In this document: piece after piece, positions 18,181 to 27,109 of the stretch
Layout: each line of letters begins with the position of its first letter
Position numbering within the stretch: the first letter of the stretch is position 1
Assembly: GCF_018437265.1 (NCBI RefSeq)
Contig: NZ_JAAMFL010000004.1
Location: forward strand, 39,010 to 103,009
Origin: Fructobacillus parabroussonetiae
Lineage (GTDB): Bacteria > Bacillota > Bacilli > Lactobacillales > Lactobacillaceae
Reading direction: 5' to 3'
Length of the DNA stretch: 64,000 nucleotides
Translations under genes and position numbers: made by a program
Notes under the pieces: model-generated
Database searches by the model: none
What the model was told of the DNA's origin: nothing
The model's input: the letters and a program-made list of their open reading frames with translations, nothing else

Positions 18181-19503
18181 TTAGAAATCATCCATAATAA
18201 TCGTTATGTCATCACTGTTTATTTCAGGAGTAGGTAGAGATGAAAAGTCGGTCTTTTTATATTTTTTATTATAGTAAAATACCGAAACTACATATTGATG
18301 ATACAAGTTTCGCAAGCTTTTCATCTCTCCTTTTCCATCAAAAAAACTAATGTCCAATTCAGGCTCATCATTATTCAAGCCCTTCAACAATTTCATTGCC
18401 CAAAGGGCATTAGAGGCATCACCATGTCGTTGTCCTTCATCAGGTAGATTGCTTAAGTCTTCTATAACTTCAGGTCTCAAATATAAATTTAATTTTTCTT
18501 GTTCATAAAAAAGGCTCCGACCAATTCGTGAAGCCAACGTTTTTAATGAAGGCTTCAAGACCCTATTGATTCTTTCAATCGAATCGTTTTCATCATTCAA
18601 TGATATTGGTCGACTAAAATCCATTTCTTGAAGTTGTTTTTTATACAACCAAACCGCATTTTTAAGATATTCGACAATTTCGACTTTGTTTTGTTCTTTA
18701 GCATACTTGATGATTTCGTAAACATCTTTTAAGGACCAGGAGTAGGACGAAAGAATTTCAGGATAACGTTTTATGGTCTCATCCTTCAAAATCTCAAAAT
18801 CCTTCTCATTCAACTCAGTCGACAATTTTATTTCCCTGTTGATATACTCCTGCTCTTTATTTCTTATTTTTTCTAATAGACCATCATTTACCATTTTCAT
18901 TTTGTCATCAACGATTCTGGCAACTTCAAAAATTTCACTATCTAAGTTCACAGGTAGATTGTTAAACGATTTAATAGTTAATTCATCACCTTCCAATTTG
19001 ATATATTTGAGTAAAAAATCAGTCTTTTCATAATTCGTTCGAATAAGATGTGAGTTGTTGGGTTCCTTTAAATCCACAATTTCTTCAAGCCAAACTGTTC
19101 CATCCAGTCCATACTTTTTATGTTTATCTGTCCCAATTGGATGCGCAATAGTCAAACTTCGAAAAGCTAAAAATCGGTTTGTTATTTCCCAAGTCCCATC
19201 TGTATCACTCTGTTCCTTAATACTTTTAATAACCTTCAGTTTTTTTGCAACAGCTATAAATGTTTCGTACAAAGTATGCACTTTCACCACCAACTTATAA
19301 AAATCACTTGTACTAAACTTTTCCGAAGTATATTTTTGATATAAATTTACGATGTCCAGGATTGATAACTGCATATAAATGTTTGATGAAATAATTTGCG
19401 CTTTATCTTTTTTATCGAATTCTGGATTCAGCTCAAAATAGCGTGACACTATTTCGTAAAACGCCTTTGAATTAGCTTGAAATAATTCAACCTTTTGATT
19501 CAT
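18181..19503 (-). CDS. Unknown 440-residue protein with a HEPN-like motif
   Basis: I do not recognise this family. The N-terminal 130 residues are helical and end in RFLAFRSLTIAHPIG, where R115-x5-H121 fits the Rx4-6H catalytic signature of HEPN ribonucleases. The middle is charged and helical (EIRNKEQEYI-like segments) and the C-terminus is acidic. AGGAGG six bases before the ATG at 19503 fixes the start, which lies 17 bases inside the upstream HEPN gene, so the two genes are tightly coupled. The arrangement suggests a defence operon whose two products work together or as effector and control. The role is inferred. Confidence 0.7.
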   Translation of the reverse strand: MNQKVELFQANSKAFYEIVSRYFELNPEFDKKDKAQIISSNIYMQLSILDIVNLYQKYTSEKFSTSDFYKLVVKVHTLYETFIAVAKKLKVIKSIKEQSDTDGTWEITNRFLAFRSLTIAHPIGTDKHKKYGLDGTVWLEEIVDLKEPNNSHLIRTNYEKTDFLLKYIKLEGDELTIKSFNNLPVNLDSEIFEVARIVDDKMKMVNDGLLEKIRNKEQEYINREIKLSTELNEKDFEILKDETIKRYPEILSSYSWSLKDVYEIIKYAKEQNKVEIVEYLKNAVWLYKKQLQEMDFSRPISLNDENDSIERINRVLKPSLKTLASRIGRSLFYEQEKLNLYLRPEVIEDLSNLPDEGQRHGDASNALWAMKLLKGLNNDEPELDISFFDGKGEMKSLRNLYHQYVVSVFYYNKKYKKTDFSSLPTPEINSDDITIIMDDF

Positions 19504-20779
19504 CAGTCGCCTCCTGAAATTCTTTAATTTTCGCAACCAAAACTCTGCCTAAAATATCTTTAAATTTCCATAGTTCCGGTACTAATTCAGCATCATTTTC
19601 ATAAGCGCCCGGCCCTTTCCCATGCATGATAAAGTCCCTTCTACTTTTAATTGATTCATAAAACTCAGTATTTTTTCCTTTTGGTAGATTCAATATCTCA
19701 TCGAGAAGGAGCATTTTTTTAGCAGCATCTTTAATTTGTTTACCATTAATATGATATTTAGCGTCTTTAAAATACGACTCAACAGCCCCAACCAGCGAAA
19801 TCAGCTGTGGCTCAACAGGAATATTAAACCGCTCAGTCATTAAAATAGTAGAAGTGAATTGTTGAAAATTACTATCCTGTAAATACTTTTCTAAAACGGT
19901 TTGCTAATTATCCTTAATATCAAAGTAGTTAATTGGATATTGATTTTTCTCAGAAAAGTCTTCTTCTGAAAGCACCGACTGGCTTGCAAACCAATTTTCA
20001 GCATTATCAGAATCAGTTATCATTTCTCCGTTTTCATCTTTATCCGATTTATTGAGTAGTATTTTTTGAATACCAAGATTGTCTCCCATAACAATTTGGA
20101 AAAAATTTCGAATTGTTGTTGATAAGTCAAAAATGAATGCTCGACTTTGTCTTTCCTCGAAGAATAGTTTCACAACTAAAGATACTCTTTTATTAAGCGA
20201 ATATCTTTCTGTTTTACTCCATTTCTTAGCAATGATCTTTAAAGTAAATTTTTTATTTTTGTAAATCAGATTTTTAAAATCCAATGTAGGTACATCAGAT
20301 AATTCCTGTGATATTCTAAAAATCTTAAACCAGAACTTTAGGTTTGTTATATCGATTTCGGCAACATCAAATTCATTTTTTTCAGGCAATTTCTTTTGAA
20401 TAGAAAAATCCAGAATTTCCCATTTTGATGTTTTTGCTCCAAATTGATTCTCACCGGCATAAAGCCCACTACCCGTACAGAGATATTTTCGAATAACAAA
20501 GTTCAACTCTCCGTTCCAGGACCTGGCATACCAAATGCCACCATTCTCATCACTATCGACAAACTTTACTTCCCCATTTTGAGATGAGCTATTTTGATCG
20601 ATAGGATAATCATTGATTTCAAGGGTAGTTTTACCATTTTCACGCATGATAATTCCTGAAGCACTCTTTTCCGAACTTACCCCTTGTATTCCGTTTATTT
20701 CTTTTAAAGTGCCCGTTACTATTACTGGCAACGTAAAGCTTTCCAGCATATCAATTTGATTAAATTTTTTATCCAACAT
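19487..20779 (-). pseudogene. ApeA-like HEPN gene interrupted by one in-frame amber codon
   Basis: The frame from ATG 20779 (GAGGT seven bases upstream; an ATG at 20797 lacks a ribosome binding site) runs 291 codons to TAG at 19904-19906, then continues in the same frame with no other stop to 19487. The N-terminal part has a beta-rich layout with LPVIVTGTLKEINGI and a later ITNLKFWFKIF, which resembles the ApeA N-terminal domain. The part after the TAG has SLVGAVESYF and SIKSRRDFIMHGKGP, a HEPN domain with R-x4-H near codons 381-386. ApeA-type proteins join these two domains in one chain and abort phage infection by RNA cleavage. The family assignment is my inference; the open frame is seen directly. 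Confidence 0.75.
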
Positions 20780-20961
20780 AAACTTTACCTCAGCCATTAA
20801 TTAGAATTATTCAATGATTTGATTATATCAGTAGCCGACCAAATGCCATGTGCCAAATGAATGATCCATTCCCACAGTGCTATACTATTTACGACAGAAG
20901 AAGCAAGGTTGCTTACTTTTCCTGCCTGATTTGATGTTGAATTGGAGAAATGGAGAGTAAA

Positions 20962-22002
20962 ATGCTTACGAAAGCAAGTAAGATTGCCATCGCAGCCGTT
21001 GGTGCTGTGGTGGTGATCGGTGGTGCATCATTTGGTTATGTGGCCAGTCAGTCACATGATAAGGATAAAACGACGACTGCGACGGTGACAAAGACTGCCA
21101 AGTCGTCAGCCAAGTCCGATAAGAAATCAACAGGAATGGATTTAACGGCGATCTCAAAGGGTGACTTTTCATCGGTTGAAGGAACATGGAAGAGCCTTGA
21201 TGGGAAGAGTACTTTTACTTTTAACAAGAATGGTCTTGTTTCCCACGTATACAACGGTTCTGCTGCTACCAATGACCAAGAGGTTTACCTGACAAAGGAA
21301 AATGACTCAACACCTGAAGCCCGCATGATAAACGGCTACCTCAGTACCACCGTCGGACCTAAGGGTGGTCTTCCCGAAGACACCATCTCAGCCACCAACC
21401 TGGACTTCGTTCCCAAGGGGGTCAAACACGAAGGTATGACCGACACCGAAGACCATCTCTTCTCCGGTCAATCGATAGGTGACGGAAGCGTCTTTACCAA
21501 AGTCGTTGAAAGCAAAGACGAGAAGGCGGTTAACCAACTTTCCACGAAGAAAAAGCAAGCGCTCGTGCTTCTTGGCATCCCCAATCAGTTCCAAACTGAC
21601 TACGGCTCTGCAGTAACCGTGAGCGACCTCTTAAACAAAAAGACCAAGGCCTACGTTGAAAATGACGCCTCCGCACAAACTAACGAAGTGGGTCACTATG
21701 TCGACACAACATTCAAGCAGATTAAGATTGTTCCGCACACGAACATGGATATTCACGACAACAAGGTGACCCTCGAGGGCGTTCCAAGCGATGTTGCCGA
21801 TCACAACCGAGCTGAAAGCCACGGTGTCTACACGATCGACGGAGATACCATTACCTATCGCACACAGGGTAATCGTGTTGAAGGTGACCCCGATGAAAAC
21901 CTCCGTCGAGGTCAACAAATCGGGACGAACTCCCTTTCAAAACTCTATAAGCAGTATAAGGGCACAACCAAGTTAAAGGAAATGATGGCTTTACTTGATT
22001 AA
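20962..22002 (+). CDS. Secreted or membrane-anchored protein with a DUF6287-like domain
   Basis: The 346-residue protein has an N-terminal hydrophobic helix (IAIAAVGAVVVIGGASFGYVA, residues 9-28) without a lipobox Cys, then a Thr/Lys/Ser-rich linker and the segment LTAISKGDFSSVEGTWKSLDG-STFTFNKNGLV, which fits the DUF6287 pattern seen in lactobacillus surface proteins. The remainder is soluble and polar. GGAGAG six bases before the ATG at 20962 is better placed than the site for the ATG at 20950. It is single-gene, divergent from the HEPN operon, and lies just beyond the island. The role is unknown. Confidence 0.8.
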   Translation: MLTKASKIAIAAVGAVVVIGGASFGYVASQSHDKDKTTTATVTKTAKSSAKSDKKSTGMDLTAISKGDFSSVEGTWKSLDGKSTFTFNKNGLVSHVYNGSAATNDQEVYLTKENDSTPEARMINGYLSTTVGPKGGLPEDTISATNLDFVPKGVKHEGMTDTEDHLFSGQSIGDGSVFTKVVESKDEKAVNQLSTKKKQALVLLGIPNQFQTDYGSAVTVSDLLNKKTKAYVENDASAQTNEVGHYVDTTFKQIKIVPHTNMDIHDNKVTLEGVPSDVADHNRAESHGVYTIDGDTITYRTQGNRVEGDPDENLRRGQQIGTNSLSKLYKQYKGTTKLKEMMALLD

Positions 22003-22060
22003 GACAAGCGATGATCAAGTGATTGATTCCAAAAATTTTAACTTATTATTAAGCAAGTTA

Positions 22061-22098
22061 AAAGGACGAACGACCGATAATCTCGGCGCTCGTCCTTT
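22061..22098 (+). terminator. Terminator of the DUF6287-like gene
   Basis: AAAGGACGA and TCGTCCTTT form a 9-bp stem around a 20-base loop that itself contains short complementary segments (CCGA/TCGG). The T-run is short. Confidence 0.7.
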
Positions 22099-22310
22099 AT
22101 TCTGGGATTCATGTCATATAGCTTTCGGGTATACATCAACAAACGTGTCATTTTTTCAATAAAGCCCAGGATTAGGTTGCTTTTTATCGTAAAAATGACT
22201 TTTTTTTAAAGAACGAAGGCGACTTTTCGACAGGGCATTTTCTACTTATCGACAGGTAATGTGGATTTCGTGCACTTATCGACTGAGTTATCGACAGCCT
22301 GATAGACAAC
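22099..22310. other. Intergenic stretch between convergent genes with repeated 11-mer
   Basis: No gene is seen in this part of the 340-base gap between convergent genes. The right half holds four direct copies of (C/G)TT(A/T)TCGAC(A/T)G, listed as a separate repeat feature. The left half has an AT-rich segment with poly-T (22199-22207) but no stem next to it. Confidence 0.6.
22223..22297 (+). repeat. Four direct copies of an 11-bp motif
   Basis: CTTTTCGACAG (22223), CTTATCGACAG (22245), CTTATCGACTG (22275) and GTTATCGACAG (22287) lie in 75 bases in one orientation. Each differs from a DnaA box (TTATNCACA) at the sixth base, where C is replaced by G. The spacing is irregular (22, 30 and 12 bases). 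Confidence 0.75.
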
Positions 22311-22337
22311 AAAAGCAGTCCGAATGGACTGCTTTTT
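22311..22337. terminator. Terminator of the first adhesin gene
   Basis: AAAAGCAGTCC-GAAT-GGACTGCTTTT followed by a further T forms a strong hairpin readable on both strands, eight bases after the minus-strand adhesin stop. Confidence 0.92.
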
Positions 22338-22344
22338 GCTTGTT

Positions 22345-23859
22345 TTACTTGTGCTTGGTTGAATACCAAACGAGGCCGGCGGTCAAAACCGTAGCGGTCA
22401 GTAACAGAAGGGAACCCTTCCGGCTAATCACTTGGGCCGTTGCTGGCAAAGTCTTGCCGATGCGGTACTTGTTTCCAACATCCGATGGGATCAGCGGTGT
22501 CGTGTCCGCTTGGGCATTTCCAGAAGCATTCTTTGCCGAATCATTCGACTGTTTTCCCTTCTCATCGCTTGGCTGCTTACCCTTATTGGGAACGGGAGCA
22601 GGTGTTGGATTAGGGGTTGGCGCTGGTGTTGGTTCAGGTTTTGGCGCAGGGCTTGGTGCCGGCGTGGGCTTTGGACTAGGATTTGGACTTGGTGCCGGAC
22701 TGGGACTAGGGCTTGGCGTAGGATTTGGCGTCGGTGCCGGGTTTGGGCTAGGCGCTGGACTAGGATCCGGCGTTGGCTTATTACCAGAGTTCGCCGAACC
22801 CGAACCATTGGTGAGTCCCTGCCAGACAGTCACGGAATCGCCCGGCAAGTTGCTGGCAGTATATTTTGCCGTATTGCCGTAGGAAGGCGACTCGCGGTCA
22901 TCGGTGATTCGCGTATCGTAGGCGACGACGACGGCGCCGTGAGTATCGCCGATATTCACGGTAAAGTCTTGTCCGGAAGTCTGATGAATTTGATCACTGG
23001 CGATTGCCGCCCCAACGGTATAGTTTTGCCCATCCGTGAAGGTCGCATAGTTTGCCGTGATAGGCGATACAATCTGATGGCCCGACAGGACTTGGTCAGT
23101 AATGACGCCGTTTTGAATGGCCAACTGGGCATTGGCGTTTAACCGGATTCGCCAGTGAACCAGATCCTTGTCGGTTGGGTCAAACCAGGACCACTTGAAA
23201 ATCTGCTCCTGTTTGGCTGGCCCGGCGATGGGTCCGACGGGAACCGTCGTCGACAAATCGCCAATTCCCCAAGGAATGACGTTATTCTTATCAGGCGTAA
23301 TCGCACCAGCATTGAAGGTCAGCGGCAATTTTAGGCTTCCAGTCAACGTATGGGTTTTAATCGCCTGGGCGGTGTAGTCATTAAAGGTCACGACAATCGT
23401 CTTGGCGCTCCTATTCACGTGAACCGCGGCAAAAATGTTGCCCGCCGTTGATTTAATATTAAAGTCGTCATCGGTCAAGGCATCGAGTTGTGCGGGAATC
23501 GGCAGTGTGAGCGTATCCCCCGCCGACAACTCGGCGTTATTTGGCACAGCAAAGTTCCAAGTGGCCAGGACTTTGTCATAAAAGCCCATGGGATTGGCAC
23601 CCGGATCGGATACATCCGACAAATTGATGCTCGTAATGTAATCCTTGGGATTTAACACGGCAGCGGCGGCAGCCGACCGGCTATTATGAAAGCCCTGAAA
23701 TTCATCCTGGTTATTGGAAGAAAAGGTCAGCGCATTCAGACCTAGCAACAACAGGAAGGTCAGCATTGCTAATGAAATGAAACGTTGAACAGGCTTCTGT
23801 TTACTGGTTGGCTGTGTGCTTTGATGATCTGCCAACCCCTTTTTCTGATGATTTGTCAC
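22345..23859 (-). CDS. Wall-anchored adhesin with proline-rich stalk and variant sorting signal
   Basis: The 504-residue surface protein has a signal peptide ([21 protein letters not shown]), an Ig-like fibrinogen/collagen-binding type region (about residues 65-345, with [26 protein letters not shown] and YGNTAKYT), a 60-residue stalk of alternating Pro ([11 protein letters not shown] type), a polar linker and a C-terminal sorting region LPATAQ, hydrophobic helix, STKHK. The sorting motif is LPATA instead of LPxTG, which may weaken or redirect sortase processing. The start is GTG with GGGAG upstream. It is paralogous to the adhesin at 25293-26561, on the other side of rplM-rpsI. Binding partner unknown. 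Confidence 0.88.
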   Translation of the reverse strand: MTNHQKKGLADHQSTQPTSKQKPVQRFISLAMLTFLLLLGLNALTFSSNNQDEFQGFHNSRSAAAAAVLNPKDYITSINLSDVSDPGANPMGFYDKVLATWNFAVPNNAELSAGDTLTLPIPAQLDALTDDDFNIKSTAGNIFAAVHVNRSAKTIVVTFNDYTAQAIKTHTLTGSLKLPLTFNAGAITPDKNNVIPWGIGDLSTTVPVGPIAGPAKQEQIFKWSWFDPTDKDLVHWRIRLNANAQLAIQNGVITDQVLSGHQIVSPITANYATFTDGQNYTVGAAIASDQIHQTSGQDFTVNIGDTHGAVVVAYDTRITDDRESPSYGNTAKYTASNLPGDSVTVWQGLTNGSGSANSGNKPTPDPSPAPSPNPAPTPNPTPSPSPSPAPSPNPSPKPTPAPSPAPKPEPTPAPTPNPTPAPVPNKGKQPSDEKGKQSNDSAKNASGNAQADTTPLIPSDVGNKYRIGKTLPATAQVISRKGSLLLLTATVLTAGLVWYSTKHK

Positions 23860-24020
23860 GGTTCACTCCCTCATTGATTGGTTCAATTAATCGGCCAGGC
23901 CTTAGCGCTCTGCCGACTCTTACCAATCGCTCTCTAATGCCCATTTTCCCGCTCTTTTACAAAGATGTCAAAGAGAAAATTAGACGATAAGAAAACTCCT
24001 TTCAGTCAATTGTTCAAACA

Positions 24021-24050
24021 AAAAAAGCCCAACCAATTGGTCGGACTTTT
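24021..24050 (-). terminator. Terminator of rplM-rpsI
   Basis: On the minus strand AAAAGTCCGACC-AATT-GGTTGGGCTTTTTTT pairs fully when G-U pairs are allowed; on the plus strand those positions would mismatch. It lies 21 bases after rpsI. Confidence 0.85.
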
Positions 24051-24070
24051 GTAAAACGATAATCGTAAAA

Positions 24071-24466
24071 TTAACGCTTTGAAAACTGTGATGCCTTACG
24101 GGCCTTCTTAAGACCTGGCTTCTTACGTTCCTTCATACGAGCGTCACGAGTCAAAAGACCAGCTTGCTTCAATGCTGAACGGAAGTCAGGGTCAACCGTC
24201 AACAAGGCACGGGCGATACCGTGACGAGTTGCACCAGCTTGACCTGAGAATCCACCACCGTTAACGTTAACAAGTACGTCGTAGTTACCCAACGTATCCG
24301 TTGCGTTAAATGGTTGCAAAACAACTTCACGCAAGTTAGGGAAAGGAATGTAGTCTTCAATTGACTTGCCATTCATCGTAATTGCGCCAGTACCAGGTAC
24401 CAAACGTACACGGGCAACTGAGTTCTTACGACGACCAGTTCCGGCATATTGTGCTGCTTCAGTCAT
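24071..24466 (-). CDS. rpsI: 30S ribosomal protein S9
   Basis: The 131-residue protein ends in the conserved basic tail [18 protein letters not shown], whose last Lys-Arg reaches the P-site tRNA. Upstream, [17 protein letters not shown] and [20 protein letters not shown] are standard S9 blocks. It follows rplM by 17 bases, and the two are co-transcribed as in almost all bacteria. Normal length. Confidence 0.99.
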   Translation of the reverse strand: MTEAAQYAGTGRRKNSVARVRLVPGTGAITMNGKSIEDYIPFPNLREVVLQPFNATDTLGNYDVLVNVNGGGFSGQAGATRHGIARALLTVDPDFRSALKQAGLLTRDARMKERKKPGLKKARKASQFSKR

Positions 24467-24483
24467 ATTCTTGGTCTCCTTTC

Positions 24484-24927
24484 TTAAACTAACTTGTTGA
24501 TGTCAAGCACTTCAGGCTTTTGTGCAGCGTGGTCGTGATCGGCTCCAGCGTAAACGTGGAGGTTCAAACCTTGCTTGCGACCCAAAGAAGTCTTAGGCAA
24601 CATACCCTTGATTGACAATTCCAACAACTTTTCAGAATCGTATTGACGGTAGTTACCAGCAGTACGTTCCTTCAAGCCACCTGGGTGGTTTGAGTGGTGG
24701 TAGTAAATCTTGTCTGTTGCTTTCTTACCAGTCAACTTCACTTCTGAAGCGTTGATGATGATGACGTTGTCACCCATGTCAACGTTAGGCGTGAAAGTTG
24801 GCTTGTTCTTACCACGCAAAATGGCAGCAACAACCGTTGACAAACGTCCTAATACGACGTCCTTTGCATCAATGATGTACCACTTCTTTTCGATTTCGCC
24901 TGGCTTTGCTAAAAATGTTGTACGCAT
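24484..24927 (-). CDS. rplM: 50S ribosomal protein L13
   Basis: The 147-residue protein contains [17 protein letters not shown] near the N-terminus and the block [18 protein letters not shown] followed by [12 protein letters not shown], all diagnostic of L13. It is the first gene of the rplM-rpsI operon and is preceded by a structured leader of about 97 bases and a near-consensus promoter. Confidence 0.99.
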   Translation of the reverse strand: MRTTFLAKPGEIEKKWYIIDAKDVVLGRLSTVVAAILRGKNKPTFTPNVDMGDNVIIINASEVKLTGKKATDKIYYHHSNHPGGLKERTAGNYRQYDSEKLLELSIKGMLPKTSLGRKQGLNLHVYAGADHDHAAQKPEVLDINKLV

Positions 24928-25024
24928 GGCGCGCTCCTTTAATTAGTTGTTTACAATGTCTGAGCGTTCCTTCTCAGACGGTTACAATAAGTTTCCGGGG
25001 CTTATCGTGAGGTAAACAATACCG
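24928..25024 (-). ncRNA. Structured 5' leader of rplM (L13-leader-like)
   Basis: Between the promoter and the rplM start the transcript can form the hairpin GTCTGAG-AAGGAACG-CTCAGAC (24958-24979) and a stem ATAAG/CTTAT just before it (24985-25003). In Firmicutes an L13 leader serves autoregulation by L13 (established for the Rfam family); similarity here is by position and shape only. Confidence 0.6.
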
Positions 25025-25030
25025 ACTTAC

Positions 25031-25059
25031 AGTATATAAAATAATCTGCTAACTGTCAA
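25031..25059 (-). promoter_or_regulatory. rplM-rpsI promoter
   Basis: TTGACA (25054-25059), a 17-base spacer and TATACT (25031-25036) on the minus strand give a nearly perfect sigma-A promoter. Confidence 0.93.
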
Positions 25060-25292
25060 TGAAAGTTGCGGGACTTTTCCCGTTCTTTCGCCCTTTTAAA
25101 AGTCATCAACCTTTTCCTTGTCTTTTATCTATTATATAGGGAAAAAGTCGCCTCCCCCTGCTCTTTTGAAAAATACCCGAGTAAAATAGAAGATGTAGAA
25201 ATATTTGATACAAATGATATTCTATCGAAAGAATACGAACACCTATCATTTAACTTCTGATTTTGTTACCATTTCCGCTAAGGAGGCAGAAC

Positions 25293-26561
25293 ATGACAAA
25301 TAACAAGCAGCGCATTCGTTCGCTTTATCTTTTGTCACTCGCTGTTTTAGCTTCGTTTTTCATGGCATTCCTTGCAACGCAACCGGTTAACGCTAGTGAA
25401 ACGAACAGCTATCTCACCAGCGTGACGTTGAAAGATACGACCGATCCGAGTGCCACAACGCATTTTGGCCCGGTTGACGATTTACAAGTCAACTACGGCT
25501 TTCACATCCCCAAGGGTTCCTTAAGCAGTGAAAACAATACTCTGACTGTTCAGCTGCCTGACCAGTTTTCGCTTCAATCTTCTTTGAACTTTGATCTCAA
25601 GGATAGTTCAGGCAATGTCATCGGGAACGCTGTGGCTGACCCTAATACAAAGAAAGTGAACGTTACTTTTACAAGCCAGGGCATCAATGAAAATAAGAAC
25701 GGCGATTTAACTGGGGAATTTCACGTCGCACTGAAATGGGATTTAAACGTGGTTTCCACTGCCACCACAATTACCATTCACTGGAATCTTCCGGACAGTG
25801 ATGGCACGACACCTAATAGTACGAATGTCATTATCAACCCCGCTACGGGTCCTGACCCAAATGAGAAACTCTCGAAATGGTCTTGGCCAGATAAACAAAA
25901 TCCTAAAATTTTTCACTGGGCAATCCGCGTTAATTATAAAAAGCAACAAATTAACGACGCCGTCTTGTCTGATCAACTTGGTCCAGGACAGAAGTTTGTC
26001 GGCACTTTCTCCGGCCGCTTCGTCGTCTATGACGCTAACGGAACCCTTGTAAAATCTGTCGAATATTATACCGATTCTGCTTTTAAACGAGATAGTGATA
26101 CGGCCTTTCATATTGATCTAGGTGATATTAACTCCACTTACATCATTTATTATGAAACAGAGGTCACGGACAACGGTGCTATGAAAAATTATGGCAATAC
26201 CGCAGATTTAACTGGTAAGAATATTGCCACAGAAAGGCGAACCGTTTATTCACCTGCATATTCTGGTGGTGGCTCGGCAAGTTCGAATGGTAGTGGTGGT
26301 GATACGCCAAACACACCAAACACACCAAGTACGCCATCAACGCCTAACATCCCATCGACACCTGCTCTTCCAGAAAACTCGAATCAGTCAAACGATTCGC
26401 AGTCGAAGACGACTAGCGCACCAGCAAGTACGAGCCAAGCGGCTGCACCCGCTGCCCTACCGGCAACTGGAAAAGAAGCAACAAGCTTATTGACAGTCCT
26501 TGGATTAACGGCCAGCTTAACAACCGCTGGTCTGTACTTCATCACACGTCAAAAGAAGTAA
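25293..26561 (+). CDS. LPXTG-anchored adhesin
   Basis: The 422-residue surface protein has a signal peptide ending VNASETN (cleavage near residue 36), Ig-like adhesive domains over residues 40-320 with LSKWSWPDKQNPKIFHWAIRVNYKK and YGNTADLTG shared with the adhesin at 22345-23859, a Gly/Ser then Thr-Pro-rich stalk (repeats of NTP/STP) and a standard sortase signal LPATG, hydrophobic helix, TRQKK. AAGGAGG six bases before the ATG at 25293 fixes the start; the frame extends ten codons upstream. It is inserted between rplM and truA, genes that are normally adjacent in Firmicutes. Confidence 0.9.
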   Translation: MTNNKQRIRSLYLLSLAVLASFFMAFLATQPVNASETNSYLTSVTLKDTTDPSATTHFGPVDDLQVNYGFHIPKGSLSSENNTLTVQLPDQFSLQSSLNFDLKDSSGNVIGNAVADPNTKKVNVTFTSQGINENKNGDLTGEFHVALKWDLNVVSTATTITIHWNLPDSDGTTPNSTNVIINPATGPDPNEKLSKWSWPDKQNPKIFHWAIRVNYKKQQINDAVLSDQLGPGQKFVGTFSGRFVVYDANGTLVKSVEYYTDSAFKRDSDTAFHIDLGDINSTYIIYYETEVTDNGAMKNYGNTADLTGKNIATERRTVYSPAYSGGGSASSNGSGGDTPNTPNTPSTPSTPNIPSTPALPENSNQSNDSQSKTTSAPASTSQAAAPAALPATGKEATSLLTVLGLTASLTTAGLYFITRQKK

Positions 26562-26571
26562 ATCAATAAAG

Positions 26572-26604
26572 AAAGCCGTCCGAATGATTTCGGACGGCTT
26601 TTTA
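26572..26604 (+). terminator. Terminator of the LPXTG adhesin gene
   Basis: AAAGCCGTCCGAA-TGAT-TTCGGACGGCTTT plus a T-run forms a perfect 13-bp hairpin 11 bases after the stop. Confidence 0.95.
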
Positions 26605-27070
26605 TTTTGGGTTTATTTTGTTAGAAAAGACCGGTGGCTAAGGAGTAATTAGCCACCGATCCAATTAGGAAAAAGGGGTTGCCAGTAGCATCCCGCAGCT
26701 ACTAAAGACAAGTTTCAGGAAGTCCAGTTAGCAAAGTAAGAGGATTTTGCAATGGAACATGATTACGATACCGTCTTCGCCAATGGTTAATAATCGACAC
26801 GGGATCAAAGCGCCTATTCAAGGCACAGTGATCCTTCCTTCAGGTCATCACCCCAAAGACGTGCACGATATTACGGAAGAGAAGAGTACCAAGCACAAGA
26901 GAGAAGCACTAGGCAACCAATCGGCGAAGTCGGTGGAGAAGCAACCGCCTTTTTCCTGTTTCATTTATACCACGGTTTGGAATAAAAGGGCAAGATTTTT
27001 GTTTGATTATTTTAAATAAAAGCAGTTAATATACAAAATATTAAAATTTGTATCGTTTTAAACAAAAAGA
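26605..27070. other. Intergenic region with a hairpin and no convincing gene
   Basis: This 460-base stretch holds a 10-bp inverted repeat CGGTGGCTAA/TTAGCCACCG (26632-26658) whose loop carries a Shine-Dalgarno-like GGAG. A plus-strand frame of 90 codons (26747-27019) exists but has a low-complexity, shuffled-looking sequence and no ribosome binding site, so it is not called. The DNA may be remains of genes lost when the adhesin was inserted. Confidence 0.5.
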
Positions 27071-27099
27071 AAAGCATCCGGCTGTTGCGGATGCTTTTT
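27071..27099. terminator. Terminator of the ecf-truA-flavoprotein operon
   Basis: AAAGCATCCG-GCTGTTG-CGGATGCTTT with A and T runs on each side lies 11 bases after the minus-strand stop at 27110. Confidence 0.92.
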
Positions 27100-27109
27100 C
27101 AGTTAGCTT

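Noticed and set aside
22223..22297. A chromosomal replication origin based on DnaA-like boxes
   Set aside because: Every copy lacks the sixth-base C of a DnaA box, and dnaA/dnaN are not nearby.
22600..22790. A CRISPR-like or tandem DNA repeat
   Set aside because: The periodicity comes from alternating Pro codons in the adhesin stalk; there are no spacers.
22259..22882. A 207-codon plus-strand frame rich in Gly-Leu-Gly-Ala repeats
   Set aside because: It is the mirror of the proline-rich stalk of the minus-strand adhesin and has no ribosome binding site.
25066..25260. A 64-codon plus-strand frame upstream of the second adhesin
   Set aside because: It begins beside the divergent rplM promoter, has no ribosome binding site and looks like AT-rich promoter DNA.
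26747..27019. A 90-codon frame after the adhesin
   Set aside because: No ribosome binding site, unusual composition and no recognisable family.
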